Positions 1 to 10,230 of a stretch of 64,000 bases of DNA are shown piece after piece. Position numbers and translations under genes: made by a program. How positions within the stretch are numbered: position 1 is the stretch's first letter; each line of letters starts with the position of its first letter. Origin of the DNA: Siphonodentalium dalli. Its lineage: Eukaryota > Mollusca > Scaphopoda > Gadilida > Siphonodentaliidae. The DNA is taken from positions 37,190,426-37,254,425 of the forward strand of contig CP136064.1 in the NCBI GenBank assembly GCA_032622095.1, given 5' to 3'. The notes under the pieces were generated by a model, which saw only the letters and a list, made by a program, of their open reading frames with translations, did not search any database and had not been told where the DNA came from.

Positions 1-3000
1 AATGCGTATTATCAGCAATGGTGTGGCGACAATGAGTCCTGAAACAGGATATGAGTAGTATTATCATTGTGTGGCGATAATCAGTCCTGAAACAGGAGAG
101 GATGCGTATTATCAGTAATGATGTGGCGACAATGAGTCCTGAAACAGGGGAGGATGCGTATTATCAGCAATTGTGTGGCGATAATGAGTCCTTAAACAGG
201 AGACGATGCGTATTATCAGTAATGATGTGGCGACAATGAGTCCTGAGACAGGCGAGGTTGCGTATTATCAGCAATTGTGTGGCGATAATGAGTCCTGAAA
301 CAGGAGAGGAGGCGTATTATCAGTAATGATGTGGCGACAATGAGTTCTGAAACAGGATATGAGAAGTATTATCATTGTGTGGCGATAATGAGTCCTGAAA
401 CAGGAGAGGATACGTATTATCAGTATTGGTGTGGCGACAATGAGTCATGAAATAGGATATGAGTAGTATTATCATTGTGTTGCGATAATGAGTCCTGAAA
501 CAGGAGATGATGCGTATTATCAGTAATGGTGTGGCGATAATGAGTCCTGAAACAGGAGAGGAGGCGTATTATCAGTAATGGTGTGGCGATAATGAGTCCT
601 GAAACAGGAGAGCATGCGTATTATCAGCAATGGTGTAGCGATAATGAGTCCTGAAACAGGAGAGGATGCGTATTATCAGTAATGGTGTGGTGATAATGAG
701 TCCTGAAACAGGAGAGGAGGCGTATTATCAGTAATGGTGTGGCGATAATGAGTCCTGAAACAGTAGAGGATGCGTATTATCAGTAATGTTGTGGCGATAA
801 TGAGTCCTGAAACAGGAGAGGAGGCGTATTATCAGTAATGGTGTGGCGGCAATGAGTCCTGAAACAGGATATGAGTAGTATTATCATTGTGTGGCGATAA
901 TGAGTCCTGACACAGGAGAGGATGCGTATTATCAGTAATGGTGTGGCGATAATGAGTCCTGAAACAGGAGAGGATGCGTATTTTCAGTAATGCTGTGGCG
1001 ATAATGAGTCCTGAAACAGGGGATGATGCGTATTATCGGTAATGATGTGGCGATAATGAGTCCTGAAACAGGAGAGGAGGCGTATTATCAGTAATGGTGT
1101 GGCGACAATGAGTCCTGAAACAGGATATGAGTAGTATTATCATTGTGTGGCGACAATGAGTTCTGAAACGGGAGAGGATGTGTATTATCAGTAATGTTGT
1201 GGCGACAATGAGTCCTGAAACAGGATATGAGTAGTATTATCAGTAATGGTGTGGCGACAATGAGTCCTGAAACAGGATATGAGTAGTATTATCATTGTGT
1301 GGCGATAATGAGTCCTGAAACAGGAGAGGAGGCGTATTATCAGTAATGGTGTGGCGACAATGAGTCCTGAAACAGGATATGAGTAGTATTATCATTGTGT
1401 GGCGATAATGAGTCCTGAAACAGGAGATGATGCGTATTATCAGTAATGGTGTGGCGACAATGAGTCCTGAAACAGGAGAGGATGCGTATTATCAGTAATG
1501 GTGTGGCGATAATGAGTCCTGAAACAGGGGAGGATGCGTATTATCAGCAATGGTGTGGCGATAATGAGTCCTGAAACAGGAGAGGATGCGTATTATCAGT
1601 AATGGTGTGGCGATAATGAGTCCTGAAACAGGAGAGGAGGCGTATTATCAGTAATGGTGTGGCGACAATGAGTCCTGAAACAGGAGAGGATGCGTATTAT
1701 CAGTAATGGTGTGGCGATAATGAGTCCTGAAACAGTGGAGGATGCGTATTATCAGTAATGGTGTGGCGATAATGAGTCCTGAAACAGGAGAGGATGCGTA
1801 TTATCAGTAATGGTGTGGCGATAATGAGTCCTGAAACAGGAGAGGAGGCGTATTATCAGTAATGGTGTGGCGACAATGAGTCCTGAAACAGGATATGAGT
1901 AGTATTATCATTGTGTGGCGATAGTGAGTCCTGAAACAGGGGAGGATGCGTATTATCAGCAATGATGTGGCGATAATGAGTCCCGAAACAGGAGAGAATG
2001 CGTAGTATCAGTAATGATGTGGCGACAATGAGTTCTGAAACAGGATATGAGAAGTATTATCATTGTGTGGCGATAATGAGTCCTGAAACAGGAGAGGATG
2101 CGTATTATCAGTATTGGTGTGGCGACAATGAGTCCTGAAATAGGATATGAGTAGTATTATCATTGTGTTGCGATAATGAGTCCTGAAACAGGAGATGATG
2201 CGTATTATCAGTAATGGTGTGGCGATAATGAGTCCTGAAACAGGAGAGGAGGCGTATTATCAGTAATGGTGTGGCGATAATGAGTCCTGAAACAGGAGAG
2301 CATGCGTATTATCAGCAATGGTGTGGCGATAATGAGTCCTGAAACAGGAGAGGATGCGTATTATCAGTAATGGTGTGGCGATAATGAGTCCTGAAACAGG
2401 AGAGGAGGCGTATTATCAGTAATGGTGTGGCGATAATGAGTCCTGAAACAGGAGAGGAGGCGTATTATCAGTAATGGTGTGGCGACAATGAGTCCTGAAA
2501 CAGGATATGAGTAGTATTATCATTGTGTGGCGATAATGAGTCCTGACACAGGAGAGGATGCGTATTATCAGTAATGGTGTGGCGATAATGAGTCCTGAAA
2601 CAGGAGAGGATGCGTATTTTCAGTAATGGTGTGGCGATAATGAGTCCTGAAACAGTGGAGGATGCGTATTATCGGTAATGGTGTGGCGATAATGAGTCCT
2701 GAAACAGGAGAGGAGGCGTATTATCAGTAATGGTGTGGCGACAATGAGTCCTGAAACAGGATATGAGTAGTATTATCATTGTGTGGCGACAATGAGTCCT
2801 GAAACGGGAGAGGATGCGTATTATCAGTAATGTTGTGGCGACAATGAGTCCTGAAACAGGATAATAGTAGTATTATCAGTAATGGTGTGGCGACAATGAG
2901 TCCTGAAACAGGATATGAGTAGTATTATCATTGTGTGGCGATAATGAGTCCTGAAACAGGAGAGGAGGCGTATTATCAGTAATGGTGTGGCGACAATGAG

Positions 3001-5440
3001 TCCTGAAACAGGATATGAGTAGTATTATCATTGTGTGGCGATAATGAGTCCTGAAACAGGAGATGATGCGTATTATCAGTAATGGTGTGGCGACAATGAG
3101 TCCTGAAACAGGAGAGGATGCGTATTATCAGTAATGGTGTGGCGTTAATGAGTCCTGAAAGAGGGGAGGAAGCGTATTATCAGCAATGGTGTGGCGATAA
3201 TGAGTCCTGAAACAGGAGAGGATGCGTATTATCAGTAATGGTGTGGCGATAATGAGTCCTGAAACAGGAGAGGAGGTGTATTATCAGTAATGGTGTGGCG
3301 ACAATGAGTCCTGAAACAGGAGAGGATGCGTATTATCAGTAATGGTGTGGCGATAATGAGTCCTGAAACAGTGGAGGATGCGTATTATCAATAATGGTGT
3401 GGCGATAATGAGTCCTGAAACAGGAGAGGATGCGTATTATCAGTAATGGTGTGGCGATAATGAGTCCTGAAACAGGAGAGGAGGCGTATTATCAGTAATG
3501 GTGTGGCGACAATGAGTCCTGAAACAGGATATGAGTAGTATTATCATTGTGTGGCGATAGTGAGTCCTGAAACAGGGGAGGATGCGTATTATCAGCAATG
3601 GTGTGGCGATAATGAGTCCCGAAACAGGAGAGGATGCGTATTATCAGTAATGGTGTGGCGACAATGAGTCCTGAAACATGAGAGAATGCGTATTATCAGC
3701 AATGGTGTGGCGATAATGAGTCCTGAAACATGAGAGGAGGCGTATTATCAGTATTGGTGTGGCGATAATGAGTCCTTAAACAGTAGAGGATGCGTATTAT
3801 CAGTAATATTGTGGCGACAATGAGTCCTGAAACAGGATATGAGTAGTATTAACAATGTGTGGCGATAATGAGTCCTGAAACAGGAGAGGAAGCGTATTAT
3901 CAGTAATGGTGTGGCGACAATGAGTCCTGAAACAGGATATGAGTAGTATTATCATTGTGTGGCGATAATGAGTCCTGAAACAGAATATGAGTAGTATTAT
4001 CATTGTGTGGCGATAATGAGTCCTGAAACAGGAGATGATGCGTATTATCAGTAATGGTGTGGCGATAATGAGTCCTGAAACAGGAGAGGATGCGTATTAT
4101 CAGTAATGGTGTGGCGATAATGAGTCCTGAAACAGGAGAGGATGCGTATTATCAGTAATGGTGTCGCGATAATGAGTCCTGAAACAGGAGAGGATGCGTA
4201 TTATCAGTAATGGTGTGGCGATAATGAGTCCTGAAACAGGAGAGGATGCGTATTATCAGTAGTGGTGTGGCGATAATGAGTACTGAAACAGGAGAGGAGG
4301 CGTATTATCAGTAATGGTGTGGCGATAATGAGTCCTGAAACAGGAGAGGAGGCGTGTTATCAGTAATGGTGTGGCGAAAATGAGTCCTAAAACAGGATAT
4401 GAGTAGTATTATCATTGTGTGGCGATAATGAGTCCTGAAACAGGAGAGGATGCGTATTATCAGTAATGTTGTGGCGATAATGAGTCCTGAAACAGGAGAG
4501 GATGCGTATTATCTGTAATGGTGTGGCGATAAGAGTCCTGAAACAGGATATGAGTAGTATTATCATTGTGTGGCGATAATGAGTCCTGAAACAGGAGAGG
4601 ATGCGTATTATCAGTAATGGTGTGGCGATAATGAGTCCTGAAACAGGAGAGGATGCGTATTATCAGTAATGGTGTGGCGATAATGAGTCCTGAAACAGGA
4701 GAGGATGCGTATTATCAGTAATGGTGTGGCGATAATGAGTCCTGAAACAGGAGAGGATGCGTATTATCAGTAATGTTGTGGCGATAATGAGTCCTGAAAC
4801 AGGAGAGGAGGCGTATTATCAGAAATGGTGTGGCGACAATGAGTCCTGAAACAGGATATGGGTAGTATTATCATTGTGTGGCGATAATGAGTCCTGAAAC
4901 AGGAGAGGATGCGTATTATCAGTAATGGTGTGGCGATAATGAGTCCTGAAACAGGAGAGGAGGCGTATTATCAGTAATGGTGTGGCGATAATGAGTCTGA
5001 AACAGGAGAGGAGGCGTATTATCAGTAATGGTGTGGCGATAATGAGTCCTGAAACAGGAGAGGAGGCGTATTATCAGTAATGGTGTGGTGACAATGAGTC
5101 CTGAAACAGGATATGAGTAGTATTATCATTGTGTGGCGATAATGAGTCCTGAAACAGGAGAGGATGCGTATTATCAGTAATGGTGTGGCGATAATGAGTC
5201 CTGAAACAGGAGAGGATGCGTATTATCAGTAATGGTGTGGCGATAATGAGGCCTGAGACAGGAGAGGATGCGTATTATCAGTAATGGTGTGGCGATAATG
5301 AATCCTGAAACAGGAGAGGATGCGTATTATCAGCAATGGTGTGGCCATACTGAGTCCTGAAACAGGAGAGGAGGCGTATTATCAGTAATGATGTGGCGAT
5401 AATGAGTCCTGAAACATCAGAGGAGGCGTATTGTCGCTAG
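1..5440. repeat. Satellite array of 48- and 52-bp units with a higher-order repeat
   Basis: The whole stretch is tandem copies of a unit containing GTGGCGATAATGAGTCCTG and CGTATTATCAGTAATG. Two length classes alternate: a 52-bp form (GAGAGGATGCG linker, CAGTAATGGT) and a 48-bp form (GATATGAGTAGTATTATCATTGT). There are roughly 105 units. Private variants recur at fixed distances. GAGAAGTATT, CAGTATTGG, AATAGGATATG and GTGTTGCGA at about 361-480 reappear at about 2049-2168 (offset about 1688). CGATAGTGAG at 1919 reappears at 3555 (offset about 1636, one 52-bp unit less). This is a higher-order repeat. ORFs inside are by-products of the tandem units. The left end lies outside the window. Confidence 0.95.
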
Positions 5441-5620
5441 GGTGTGACGAGGAGTCCTGAAACAGAAGAGGCGTGTTATCGGAGAAATTATTTCGGGGGC
5501 GGGGGGGGTAACATGGGGGTGCTCAAATGGGTCGATATGCCTCTTCCGTCACCCATGTGAGTTATCAATAGGGGCGTGTCGATAATGCGTTCATAAACAG
5601 GAGAGTAGGCGTATTATCGG
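5441..5620. repeat. Degraded satellite edge
   Basis: The units break down here. GGCGTGTTATCGG, GGCGTGTCGATAATGCG and GGCGTATTATCGG are recognisable satellite fragments separated by unrelated G-rich sequence. The Polinton target duplication follows directly. No gene is seen. Confidence 0.7.
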
Positions 5621-5626
5621 TATGGG
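5621..5626. repeat. Polinton target-site duplication, left copy (TATGGG)
   Basis: TATGGG directly precedes the element terminus AGAAGATAGTGCAAC and is repeated directly after the opposite terminus at 49269-49274. A 6-bp duplication next to 5'-AG termini is the Maverick/Polinton integration signature. Confidence 0.9.
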
Positions 5627-6169
5627 AGAAGATAGTGCAACTCGTTGACTTCAATCGTAAAATTGGGCGTAAGTGTATTTTGAGTATGTTAGTACTATAG
5701 TACTATATATTTGAGAATGGTTGATAAAAGTGGGCGTAAGTATATTTACGATATTTGAGGTTCACATTGCGTTGTGGTCGTGTACAAATAAAACCAAATT
5801 CATAGAGCAGTATGAGCGTCATGTGTGTATATTGTTGACTAACAAGTCATCGTGTGAAGTTGTTTTGTAATCTCGGCCGCCTATTGCAGCAACCGAATAA
5901 TAAGACGGCTTAACCAAATTATTTGCGTAAAGATTCAGACACACATACATCTTGTATTTTGTGGCCAACTATTTGTTTGTTAATTTAATACAAATTTTAA
6001 TATTTGTTCATGAAACTCTGTTTTGTTAATTTTATTAATCGATGTTTAGAAATAGGTTAACTAGTTTATATACCAATTATATGTGTACAGCTGTTCACAT
6101 TTGATTTTAGGTATATATTCTCGGCAAAAAATATATATTGTAAAAATAATATTCTACCGCACGATACTC

Positions 6170-6664
6170 ATGATGATGGAAAATATATTCAAATATTTAT
6201 GCTTAGGCATAACATGGTTGTGGAAATTTATGGTTGGAAATGACCAACACGTATGTGGAGAACAATATAATGAAGATGACGTCGTCAGTCGGTTATTTAA
6301 AAAATCGTTGCTAAAAAAGGGGTCGAGGACCCCGCCTCAACCTGATCGCGAATTATTGAAAGAATTAATGGAGATGGGTAAGTATATTTTCGATATGGTC
6401 GTGTCCAAAAAATTTCAAAAACTTCCAAAACTTCCAAAATTTCAAAAACTTTCAAAATTTAAAACATTTAAAAAATTTAAAAACTTCAAAAATTTCAAAA
6501 ACTTCAAAAATTCAAAAGATTTCAAAAAATTTCAAAAACTTCAAAAATTTCAAAAACTTCAAAAATTTCAATATAATGGTGGACAATACACTCACGATGT
6601 GACAACATATACAGACATAGGCAAAGTGTTATACAGTCTTCTATGTACCAACGCTATCACATAA
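6170..6664 (+). CDS. Polinton gene A, lysine/phenylalanine-rich repeat protein (left copy)
   Basis: An intact 164-aa ORF starting at the ATG triplet at 6170 (upstream in-frame codons lack an ATG). Residues 1-22 form a hydrophobic segment (IFKYLCLGITWLWKFMV), possibly a membrane anchor. About residues 45-80 are charged. Roughly residues 83-140 are a degenerate repeat of FQKL/FKNFKN units built on 9-nt repeats such as TTCAAAAAC, giving a strongly basic, phenylalanine-periodic tract. The C-terminus returns to complex sequence. It is the only clear outer gene pointing inward and is convergent with the zinc-finger gene. The right-arm copy (47633-48725) is broken. I do not recognise a family; function unknown. 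Confidence 0.6.
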   Translation: MMMENIFKYLCLGITWLWKFMVGNDQHVCGEQYNEDDVVSRLFKKSLLKKGSRTPPQPDRELLKELMEMGKYIFDMVVSKKFQKLPKLPKFQKLSKFKTFKKFKNFKNFKNFKNSKDFKKFQKLQKFQKLQKFQYNGGQYTHDVTTYTDIGKVLYSLLCTNAIT

Positions 6665-6985
6665 TTAAAGGGAGATAATGCACGCACGGTGTGGAATGTT
6701 AAAGTGACACGAGGTAAGGGACGTTATGTAATATTGGTGTGTGAATATTAAAGGAGCAAAATGCGCTCTAAAGGGACACACGGCACTCATTTTGAATGAA
6801 TGTTAAAGAAACACAATACGCACACAGTGGGTGAAAGTTAAAATGACACAGAACAATAATTAAGCTTCAAATTTTAGGGTTCTTAATGTACCATTTATGT
6901 ATCGTTTCTCGCCTACAATCCCCCCTCCGCAATTATAGATATATAACGAAGACGAGAATAACATGTTGATGAAGTTTATTGAAAT
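6665..6985. repeat. Convergent intergenic region with TTAAAG-type imperfect repeats
   Basis: Between the 3' ends of genes A and B there are about four imperfect repeats of 50-70 bp, each with a TTAAAG or TTAAAATG core followed by GACAC, GGAGC or AACACAATRCGC. An AATAAA signal on the minus strand (from about 6978) serves gene B. The same region is mirrored at 47312-47632. Confidence 0.5.
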
Positions 6986-7562
6986 TTAATCATTGTCTGA
7001 ATCTTCAACCGTTAGATTTATTTCTAAGAGTTTCTTGAATTTTCTCATCGCTTCATCTGCAGCCCATTCATTATTATATCCGTGTTTGGTCAGTTTGACC
7101 ATTTTCTTCATGATCATGTTATGTATGGGTGATGTTTTCAATCGATACTGGTATTCTATTAATCGTCTATAACTTTTGAGAAAGAGAGCAAACTCTGTGT
7201 CGATGGTAGCCTCTTTTCCCGACATTGCTCTCATCTCCCGACATGCTCTCTTCTCTTTTCGCATCATTGGTGACGCGTTTCATCATACTTTTGAATGTGT
7301 CCATCTCGTTGACACATCGCGCAGCTTTCTTAAGACCGAATACCGTTCTACTACCGACGACATTATCATCTTCTGAATCTGACGAAGCGGTTCTAGATTC
7401 AGATGAAGATGAACGGGGAACGATATCAGATTCTAGGTCATCGGTATCTTCTCCGAAGAAATCTGTTTTTGTCTCGGACATAACTCCGTGTTTAATCTGT
7501 TTATGTCTTTGTAGATTGTAGTTCGTCGATAAAATATTTCCGCATAAATGACACCCGTGCAT
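6986..7562 (-). pseudogene. Polinton gene B, C2H2 zinc-finger protein, frameshifted (left copy)
   Basis: Reading begins at the ATG at 7562. Near the N-terminus is one classic C2H2 finger, C-x2-C-x12-H-x4-H (CHLCGN...NLQRHKQIKH, residues 4-25). A serine/aspartate-rich acidic segment (about residues 38-66) and a basic segment follow. Near 7210-7230 the frame is lost by a 1-nt excess relative to the mirror copy. The C-terminal part continues in another frame (7267-6986), a mixed-charge helical region ending in an acidic tail. A single finger plus acidic linker suggests a DNA-binding or regulatory protein; that is inference. The mirror copy (46749-47311) is broken by a different lesion. The start codon lies inside gene C. 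Confidence 0.65.
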
Positions 7563-7743
7563 TATCGCGAATTATTGGAAGAACGATCACTCTTATAAGT
7601 AGCGATAAAAAGAGAGAATATGGTGTGGTATACAACCGTCGCGTTAAGAGTACTTTCGTCCGGGGTCTAGGGTATAGATCTTTGACCGCTGGTGATTCAA
7701 ATAATGCCAATTTATCAGTATGGTGCTCTCTGTATTCATTCAT
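7501..7743 (-). CDS. Polinton gene C, small conserved protein (left copy)
   Basis: An 80-aa ORF with an ATG at 7743. The N-terminal half is hydrophilic with a YPRPxTxVLLTRRLY motif. The C-terminal half has a hydrophobic stretch (SLFLSLLIRVIVLPII) and overlaps the start of gene B in another frame. It is open in both arms (mirror 46568-46810) with few substitutions, which supports real coding, although the last 25 codons coincide with the gene B start and could be read-through. Not recognised; function unknown. Confidence 0.55.
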   Translation of the reverse strand: MNEYREHHTDKLALFESPAVKDLYPRPRTKVLLTRRLYTTPYSLFLSLLIRVIVLPIIRDNARVSFMRKYFIDELQSTKT

Positions 7744-7790
7744 GATTTGGCTAATCGAATGACACTTCGCTTTACATTTTCTTATTATTA

Positions 7791-8081
7791 TTAGACAAAC
7801 CTCCAGCTAACACTCTCTTGGTGGTTTTTTGTGGATGCTTTACGTGTGTTTGTCAACTTATTTGCTGCAACTTCGACCTTAGCCATTTCAATCGCTTGCG
7901 CGACGGGCGTCACTACGTTAATATGTGGTTTTAGAACGTATTCTTCACTATCACTATCACTATTTTTAGTTCTGGCAATAAAGTAGCGACCCTTATTATC
8001 TGGCGTTAACTTCCCATCAATCATGTCTCTGAAATGTTTTCTCCACTTTTCAATATCTGTTGGAATATACAGGATCGACAT
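7791..8081 (-). CDS. Polinton gene D, small charged protein (left copy, altered C-terminus)
   Basis: A 96-aa ORF from the ATG at 8081. The N-terminus has a YIPTDIEKWRKHF motif, then a basic segment, a DSDSE acidic run (about residues 42-47) and an alanine/lysine-rich part. The last 15 residues differ from the mirror copy (46231-46539) because of a 1-nt length difference in an A-run near 7830, so the end here is probably a frameshifted tail. A short protein with a YIP...W..HF start resembles small proteins carried by Polinton/adintovirus-like elements, but I cannot name it. Confidence 0.6.
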   Translation of the reverse strand: MSILYIPTDIEKWRKHFRDMIDGKLTPDNKGRYFIARTKNSDSDSEEYVLKPHINVVTPVAQAIEMAKVEVAANKLTNTRKASTKNHQESVSWRFV

Positions 8082-8191
8082 GTTTCTTCAAATGTAGTGT
8101 ACAAGTCACTCTTTTTTCTGCATTTATTTTAGAAAGTTTATCGCCTCTTACAAAAATCGATTATCTGGATATTTATTAATCGAATCGTCGC

Positions 8192-8193
8192 TA
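8192..8193. other. Empty target site of the 34-kb insertion (TA)
   Basis: Read on the minus strand the left arm has CCTGACTAGCGACGATTC. In the right arm the same sequence is split at TA: CTGACTA ends at 12064 and TAGCGACG resumes at 46119. The left arm therefore preserves the pre-insertion allele inside the same window. Confidence 0.92.
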
Positions 8194-8257
8194 GTCAGGA
8201 ACACATAATAATTATCCATATGACTAGTTTCTAAAAACAAAAATTCAAAGAGAATCA

Positions 8258-8724
8258 TTATTCTTCTCTTATAGTTTTGTCGATATCACTGAATATATGC
8301 TTGAAGTTGGACCACTGGTTCAAATTTAACGGAATACTTATAATCGTCGGAGTGTTATTCACAACTCGTCTAATGTCGGTATAAATGTGTCCTTGATTAT
8401 TACATACTGTAACAGTAATGTTTGATGGTATTGTCCACTTTTTCACGAAAACACACGGGTGTTGTTCGTAATCATTGGTTGTGACTCATTCGTATGAAGT
8501 AATTCATAATCCATCGACTCACGTGGTATCTTCTTTGGAACTAAAATAAATGGTAGTGACACAGTTATTACCATAATAGTAAATCCTATCCATTTAATGA
8601 TATTAATACGTAGACGACCACGTTCTGTTTGAAACATATTCGTCAAGGTACCTGTTCTATTATCCATGATTGTAATTGTTCCCGTGTATAGCTTACTCTT
8701 ATTAATTTTGATAGCTGGCGACAT
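8258..8724 (-). pseudogene. Polinton gene E, single-pass membrane protein, frameshifted (left copy)
   Basis: From the ATG at 8724 a short polar N-terminus leads to a basic stretch and one strong transmembrane segment (WIGFTIMVITVSLPFILV, about residues 45-62). A 1-nt deletion near 8470 then changes frame, and the rest continues in another frame (8446-8258) with an N-glycosylation-type NIT and a mixed C-terminus. The topology suggests a type II or tail-outside membrane protein. The mirror copy (11532-11997) instead has an early stop but keeps the membrane segment and C-terminus in one frame. Function unknown; no family recognised. Confidence 0.6.
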
Positions 8725-8891
8725 CCGACTCTAAAATCGATGAAATAAATTTGTCTGGCCATGAATGCCAATGCACCATGATAGTTATCGATGTCAATAA
8801 TGCGTTTCGTCGAGATCTTGATTGAGTTGATGACAATATTCTGAAAAAATTCTTTTCGATCTATAAAATGCTGCTTTTTTATTATCGACAT
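8643..8891 (-). CDS. Polinton gene F, small basic protein (left copy)
   Basis: An 82-aa ORF from the ATG at 8891, basic and isoleucine-rich, with a C-terminal YTREQLQSWII motif. Its 3' part overlaps the first 27 codons of gene E in another frame. The mirror copy (from 11363) has a premature TAA after 48 codons, so only this copy is open. It begins immediately after the 51-bp minisatellite. No family recognised. Confidence 0.5.
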   Translation of the reverse strand: MSIIKKQHFIDRKEFFQNIVINSIKISTKRIIDIDNYHGALAFMARQIYFIDFRVGCRQLSKLIRVSYTREQLQSWIIEQVP

Positions 8892-8894
8892 GAT

Positions 8895-9195
8895 CACTTG
8901 CTCAACTCTTGCTCACTTGCTCTTTTTCTCCTCTTCTTTTGCTCTTTTGCCTTGCTCACTTGCTCTTTTTCTCCTCTTTTTTTTGCTCTTTTGCTCTTTT
9001 CCCTTGCTCACTTGCTCTTTTTCTCCTCTTCTCTTGCTCTTTTGCTCTTTTTCCTTGCTCACTTGCTCTTTTTCTCCTCTTCTCTTGCTCTTTTGCTCTT
9101 TTCCCTTTCTCACTTGCTCTTTTACTCCTCTTCTCTTGCTCTTTTGCTCTTTTGCCTCTTGCTCACTTGCACATTTGCTTTTTCCCCTCTCCCCT
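8895..9195 (-). repeat. Coding-type 51-bp minisatellite (left arm)
   Basis: About four to five copies of a 51-bp unit, read on the minus strand as a 17-residue lysine/glutamate/glutamine motif (KEQKSKRRGEKEQVSKG). The frame is open over about 119 codons on the same strand as the Bcl-2-like and F genes, and open in several other frames on the opposite strand as leucine/serine-rich ORFs. Whether it is translated is unclear. The right arm (about 11055-11355) has the same unit with different variants and unit order. Confidence 0.75.
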
Positions 9196-9203
9196 GGCGT
9201 TTG

Positions 9204-9208
<5 letters not shown>

Positions 9209-9271
<63 letters not shown>

Positions 9272-9272
9272 A
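9209..9272. repeat. TA microsatellite with CA tail (left arm)
   Basis: About 27 TA dinucleotides followed by a short CACACA. The mirror tract at 11006-11048 is shorter, which shows slippage since the arms were formed. Confidence 0.95.
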
Positions 9273-9278
9273 TTGATA

Positions 9279-9890
9279 TTAATATGTTTGCCAATAATTT
9301 ACACATCCATGAATCGATCTGAAAACATTATGGTTCATTGTCAACATTTTTGACGAGTAATTGTCAATATTTAGACATTCCTGGAAGAAATTATCCCAAC
9401 TGCCTTCCAGTTCGACCCATTGGTTAGTGTATAATGTCACGATAGTGTGTGCCAATTGCACAATTTCGCTGACCAATGAGAAGTCGTTGTCTTTGTATGC
9501 TTTTAAACACATTTTTCCTGTGAACAGGAATGCAGCCATTATTCTCTCCCATGTGTAGGGGTCATCTTCCTGAAATATATTGTCCAACAAGTCACTAAAT
9601 ATATAGGGAAAATGATCCCTATCGTAACTGTTCAATTTCCCTGTCAGCTCATTTAACAGCCACATGTTATAATTTTCCAGCTGTTGAAGTATTCTTCTGG
9701 TGCAGTCACGTATTTCATCTAACTCTGATAAATAAAAGTTATTAGTGTCTGGGTAATGAAAGCCGTTTCTCAGAATGATATGCCTGACATAAATTTTCAT
9801 CAAATATTTCGTAACTGCGCCAACTTCCATACTGTTCAATTTCTTGAGCTGTGTATCCATTATTATTTTTTCCCCTTCTACGTCAGACAT
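9279..9890 (-). CDS. Bcl-2-like apoptosis regulator (left copy, complete)
   Basis: A 203-aa ORF from the ATG at 9890. The second half shows the Bcl-2 fold signatures: a BH1-like block at about residues 112-130 (YTWERIMAAFLFTGKMC, matching the NWGRI...F.G pattern) and a BH2-like block at about 158-170 (WVELEGSWDNFF, matching W...GGW..F). A candidate BH3-like helix lies at about 57-72 and a BH4-like helix at about 25-40. There is no obvious C-terminal membrane anchor. Family members bind BH3 partners and control mitochondrial apoptosis; viral and adintovirus-type elements are known to carry such genes. Here the gene heads the inner end of the arm, divergent from an 86-aa ORF. The other arm's copy lacks 75 internal residues. 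Pro- or anti-apoptotic action cannot be read from sequence. Confidence 0.82.
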   Translation of the reverse strand: MSDVEGEKIIMDTQLKKLNSMEVGAVTKYLMKIYVRHIILRNGFHYPDTNNFYLSELDEIRDCTRRILQQLENYNMWLLNELTGKLNSYDRDHFPYIFSDLLDNIFQEDDPYTWERIMAAFLFTGKMCLKAYKDNDFSLVSEIVQLAHTIVTLYTNQWVELEGSWDNFFQECLNIDNYSSKMLTMNHNVFRSIHGCVNYWQTY

Positions 9891-9938
9891 AAAATATCAG
9901 CAGTCCCTTTATTATGTTGAGCCAGCTAACCAATCAAA
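9891..9938. promoter_or_regulatory. Divergent promoter region, left arm
   Basis: Only 48 bp separate the start of the Bcl-2-like gene (minus) from the 86-aa ORF (plus). It contains a TATTATG/CATAATAAAG A/T box and an AACCAATCAAAA CCAAT-type box. The same 48 bp is mirrored at 10560-10607. The promoter role is inferred from position and these boxes. Confidence 0.4.
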
Positions 9939-10199
9939 ATGCATGATATTAACGTGTTCAATAGACTGCCGGAGAAGCACTGTGTAGACGGGGAATCAAC
10001 AGGTCTTGTCGGTAAGAGAGTCAGACGAGATGTGAAGTCTCGGCTATTAAAACATAGTAATGCGATAGCGAACATCAAACGAGTTTGGGCACGCATATCT
10101 GTCAAAAGATACAATAGCCGTCATTGGTCAATCTATCCTCGGTATCACTTTTCGATCTATAAACTCAATTTCACCGAGAGGTTCCCTCGTCATTGGTAG
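9939..10199 (+). CDS. 86-aa basic ORF facing the palindrome centre (left copy)
   Basis: From the ATG at 9939, 86 codons, arginine/lysine-rich (KRVRRDVKSRLLKH; RVWARISVKRYNSRHW) with no hydrophobic segment. Its mirror copy (10299-10559) is also fully open and differs at only about three residues. The opposite strand also holds a 62-codon ORF, so coding direction is not certain, but this one is longer, starts next to a plausible promoter and is very basic. No family recognised; a nucleic-acid-binding role is only a guess from charge. Confidence 0.4.
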   Translation: MHDINVFNRLPEKHCVDGESTGLVGKRVRRDVKSRLLKHSNAIANIKRVWARISVKRYNSRHWSIYPRYHFSIYKLNFTERFPRHW

Positions 10200-10230
10200 T
10201 GACGTAATTGCGGCGTTTTGCGGTATTTTA

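Noticed and set aside
3800-4003. A 67-codon ORF within the satellite
   Set aside because: It is a reverse-strand reading of tandem units and has no conserved content beyond the repeat.
1-5440. CRISPR array
   Set aside because: There are no unique spacers between repeats; units are contiguous 48-52-bp satellites in a eukaryotic context.
8868-9353. Leucine/serine-rich ORFs on the plus strand (also 10842-11386 minus)
   Set aside because: They are the antisense readings of the 51-bp minisatellite and TA tract, ending in (YI)n.
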